A stretch of DNA of 8,328 nt from an uncultured Thiotrichaceae bacterium (GTDB lineage Bacteria; Pseudomonadota; Gammaproteobacteria; Thiotrichales; Thiotrichaceae). The stretch covers positions 1 to 8,328 of the forward strand of contig CACVAV010000103.1 of assembly GCA_902727945.1 (NCBI GenBank). Direction: 5' to 3'. Below, piece after piece: positions 6,813-8,328 of the stretch. The position numbers and the translations under genes were made by a program. Position 1 is the first letter of the stretch; the number at the start of each line of letters is the position of its first letter. The notes under the pieces were generated by a model. The model ran no database searches. It saw only the letters and a program-made list of their open reading frames with translations, and was not told the DNA's origin.

Positions 6813-7343
6813 GTGATTCAGAAAAAAATATGCATGTTAGGCTCGTTTTCGGTAGGGAAAACCAGTCTGGTAAAACAATATGTTGAGAGTGTTTTCAGCG
6901 ATAAATACCACACGACTCTGGGTGTGAAAGTCGATAAAAAGCAACTGACAGTGCAGGGGCAGGCTATGACGCTGATGTTATGGGATATTGCGGGTGATGA
7001 TGACTTTTTTAAAGTGCGGCCCACACACCTTCGGGGAATGGCGGGCACTATTATTGTTATCGACGGAACGCGGCGCTATACATTTGATGTTGCTATGTCA
7101 CTGTACAAAATGGTCAAAGCACTGCCTGACGGTCATAACATACCGGTTGTTTTTGCGTTAAATAAAGCTGACATGAAATCTCAGTGGGTGTTGTCTGAAG
7201 AAATGCTATTGGTATTAAAAGAAACCGGCAGTGCAGTGATCGAGAGTAGCGCTAAAGATGACCTCGGTGTTGATGAACTTTTTAGTACTTTAGCTGGGAA
7301 ATTAGTACTAACCGGCAACATTAGCAAAGGAGCCATAGGGTGA
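6813..7343 (+). CDS. Rab/Ras-like small GTPase
   Basis: 176 aa from the GTG at 6813, a single compact G domain. Motifs in order: P-loop GSFSVGKTSL (10-19), a switch I threonine in YHTTLGVKV (32-40), DIAGDDDFF with WD before it (57-66), NKAD (117-120) and SSAK (145-148). The spacing matches Rab/Ras proteins, not the larger bacterial Era/Obg types. The residue matching the catalytic glutamine of Ras (Gln61) is aspartate, D62. There is no C-terminal cysteine for lipidation, so any membrane link must come from a partner. It probably cycles between GTP and GDP forms as a cytoplasmic switch. The gene starts 10 nt after the OmpA-like gene's stop and overlaps the HD-GYP gene by 4 bp, which points to a shared complex or pathway. 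Family assignment is firm; partners are inferred. Confidence 0.93.
   Translation: MIQKKICMLGSFSVGKTSLVKQYVESVFSDKYHTTLGVKVDKKQLTVQGQAMTLMLWDIAGDDDFFKVRPTHLRGMAGTIIVIDGTRRYTFDVAMSLYKMVKALPDGHNIPVVFALNKADMKSQWVLSEEMLLVLKETGSAVIESSAKDDLGVDELFSTLAGKLVLTGNISKGAIG
7327..7332 (+). promoter_or_regulatory. Strong ribosome binding site of the HD-GYP gene
   Basis: AAGGAG inside the end of the GTPase gene, 7 nt before the GTG at 7340. It fixes that non-ATG start, which overlaps the GTPase stop as GTGA. Confidence 0.75.
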
Positions 7344-8328
7344 GTGACTTTTTATCAAAGGTACAGAGTTTGCTGGATCAGGTTGCCTTAACGCGTAGAG
7401 AGGATGGCTATTTTATTGCACAATCTGCCTTACCTGACTGGTTCATCTATCACGCTGGCAGGCATATGCATCGGGGTGGCTATGATATTGTACAAAGCTT
7501 TGGGTACCTGAGTTGTTTCATTGAAGATGCGATGATGCACTGGCAAAGCCCCGGAGAAGTGTCGGTCACTTCTGATATTTGGATAGAAACAGATGTTTCC
7601 GGCAGAGAAGTTGCTTTTGAAGCGCAGGCGATGACGATGGAAGGGCACCAGGTTTTATTGTTGAAACGACTGGATAATAAACATTATCTTGAGCATAAAA
7701 GACTGTTGCAGAGCTTGCGTGACGGCAGGCTTAACCGTGAGGTGCTTGAAGCTGAACTCAGAGTGAGAACAAAACAGATTCGTCAGCGTGAAGCCGAAAT
7801 TGCGCTAAAACTAATCGGCGTGACGGGCTTTCGTGACGAAGAAACAGGTGCCCATGTGCGCCGTATCGGTTTGTACGCAGCGAGCATTGCGGAGGCAATA
7901 GGCTGGGATCGTACCTTAGTGGATGACATTCGCATAGCAGCACCTATGCATGACATCGGCAAGGTGGCTATTCCGGATAATGTTTTACTCAAAGCCGGGT
8001 CACTGAATGATGAAGAGTTCGCGATTATGAAGCGGCATACGGTGATTGGTCATAAAATGCTGATAGGGACGGGCATCAGTGTGCTTGATATGGCGGCTGA
8101 AATTGCGCTCTGCCATCATGAACGCTGGGACGGCACCGGTTATCCGGCTGGTTTGAAGGGAGATGAAATTCCGCTCTCTGCCAGAATTACTGCGATAGTC
8201 GATATTTACGATGCCTTGGTGCATAAACGCGTGTACAAAGCCGCTATGGATGAAGCTGAAGCGCTTCATCTAATGCGTAATATGTCCGGCCAACACCTTG
8301 ATCCTGAAATGTTTGGCGTTTTTCTGAG
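7340..8328 (+). CDS. HD-GYP domain protein with an N-terminal sensor-like domain (3' end cut by window edge)
   Basis: 329 codons are visible from the GTG at 7340, open at the right edge. Residues 1-130 form an unassigned domain (LPDWFIYHAG at 31-40, EDAMMHWQS at 62-70, SDIWIETD at 78-85) that resembles a PAS-type sensor in its strand-rich second half; I am not sure of this. A charged helix (about 131-158) links it to a complete-looking HD-GYP domain: RDEETGAHVRRIG (165-177), MHDIGKVAIPD (203-213), RHTVIGHKML (232-241), HHERWDGTGYPAGL (259-272) and ARITAIVDIYDAL (281-293). The metal-binding histidines and aspartates (H172, H204, D205, H233, H259, H260, D288) and the GYP triplet are all there, so c-di-GMP hydrolysis is plausible. 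HLDPEMFGVFL at the edge is typical of the domain's end, so little catalytic sequence is missing. It is the likely output of the operon. Confidence 0.92.
   Translation, partial: MSDFLSKVQSLLDQVALTRREDGYFIAQSALPDWFIYHAGRHMHRGGYDIVQSFGYLSCFIEDAMMHWQSPGEVSVTSDIWIETDVSGREVAFEAQAMTMEGHQVLLLKRLDNKHYLEHKRLLQSLRDGRLNREVLEAELRVRTKQIRQREAEIALKLIGVTGFRDEETGAHVRRIGLYAASIAEAIGWDRTLVDDIRIAAPMHDIGKVAIPDNVLLKAGSLNDEEFAIMKRHTVIGHKMLIGTGISVLDMAAEIALCHHERWDGTGYPAGLKGDEIPLSARITAIVDIYDALVHKRVYKAAMDEAEALHLMRNMSGQHLDPEMFGVFL

Noticed and set aside
5754..7048. Minus-strand ORFs of 66-80 codons within the OmpA-like and GTPase genes
   Set aside because: They are antisense to conserved coding sequence, with low-complexity or unconvincing products and no ribosome sites.
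7430..8269. Minus-strand ORFs of 61-89 codons at the right end
   Set aside because: They lie opposite the HD-GYP frame, which carries all of its family motifs and is open to the window edge.

Overview
The window reads as chromosomal DNA of a proteobacterium, most likely a gammaproteobacterium. It has moderate GC by eye, tight gene packing, a bufferin-type RiPP operon, a CreD-family membrane protein and a four-gene signalling operon. No gene here fixes the genus. I found no RNA genes, insertion sequences, CRISPR arrays or phage genes.

Left half, minus strand. A bufferin operon is transcribed right to left: precursor bufA1 (2202-2468), an intrinsic terminator-like hairpin (2149-2181), the metal-dependent modifying enzyme bufB (DUF692/MNIO, 1288-2103), its partner bufC (DUF2063, ending at 522) and a DoxX-family membrane protein that runs off the left edge. 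In characterised relatives the MNIO-BufC pair modifies cysteines of the secreted precursor, and the product binds copper in the periplasm. The hairpin suggests that the abundant small precursor is made in excess over the enzymes. Upstream, also on the minus strand, is a creD-like gene (2648-4000) with no creBC genes nearby.

A 286-290-bp divergent intergenic region (4001-4290) separates this from the right half.

Right half, plus strand. Four genes lie close together: a soluble coiled-coil protein (4291-4902); a single-pass inner-membrane protein with a large cytoplasmic N-terminal region, periplasmic BON-like repeats and a C-terminal OmpA-type peptidoglycan-binding domain (4934-6802); a Rab/Ras-like small GTPase (6813-7343); and an HD-GYP-domain protein (7340 to beyond the right edge) that overlaps the GTPase gene by 4 bp and has no complete ORF inside the window. 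The coiled-coil and OmpA-like proteins share a short N-terminal motif (LVRKILFGE / RLRDLLLGK). The cytoplasmic part of the OmpA-like protein has a segment that looks like a longin/roadblock fold, a class of domain that often contacts Ras-like GTPases. My inference is a GTPase switch docked on a cell-wall-anchored membrane scaffold, with output through an HD-GYP (c-di-GMP phosphodiesterase-type) protein. This is the least explained and most interesting part of the window.
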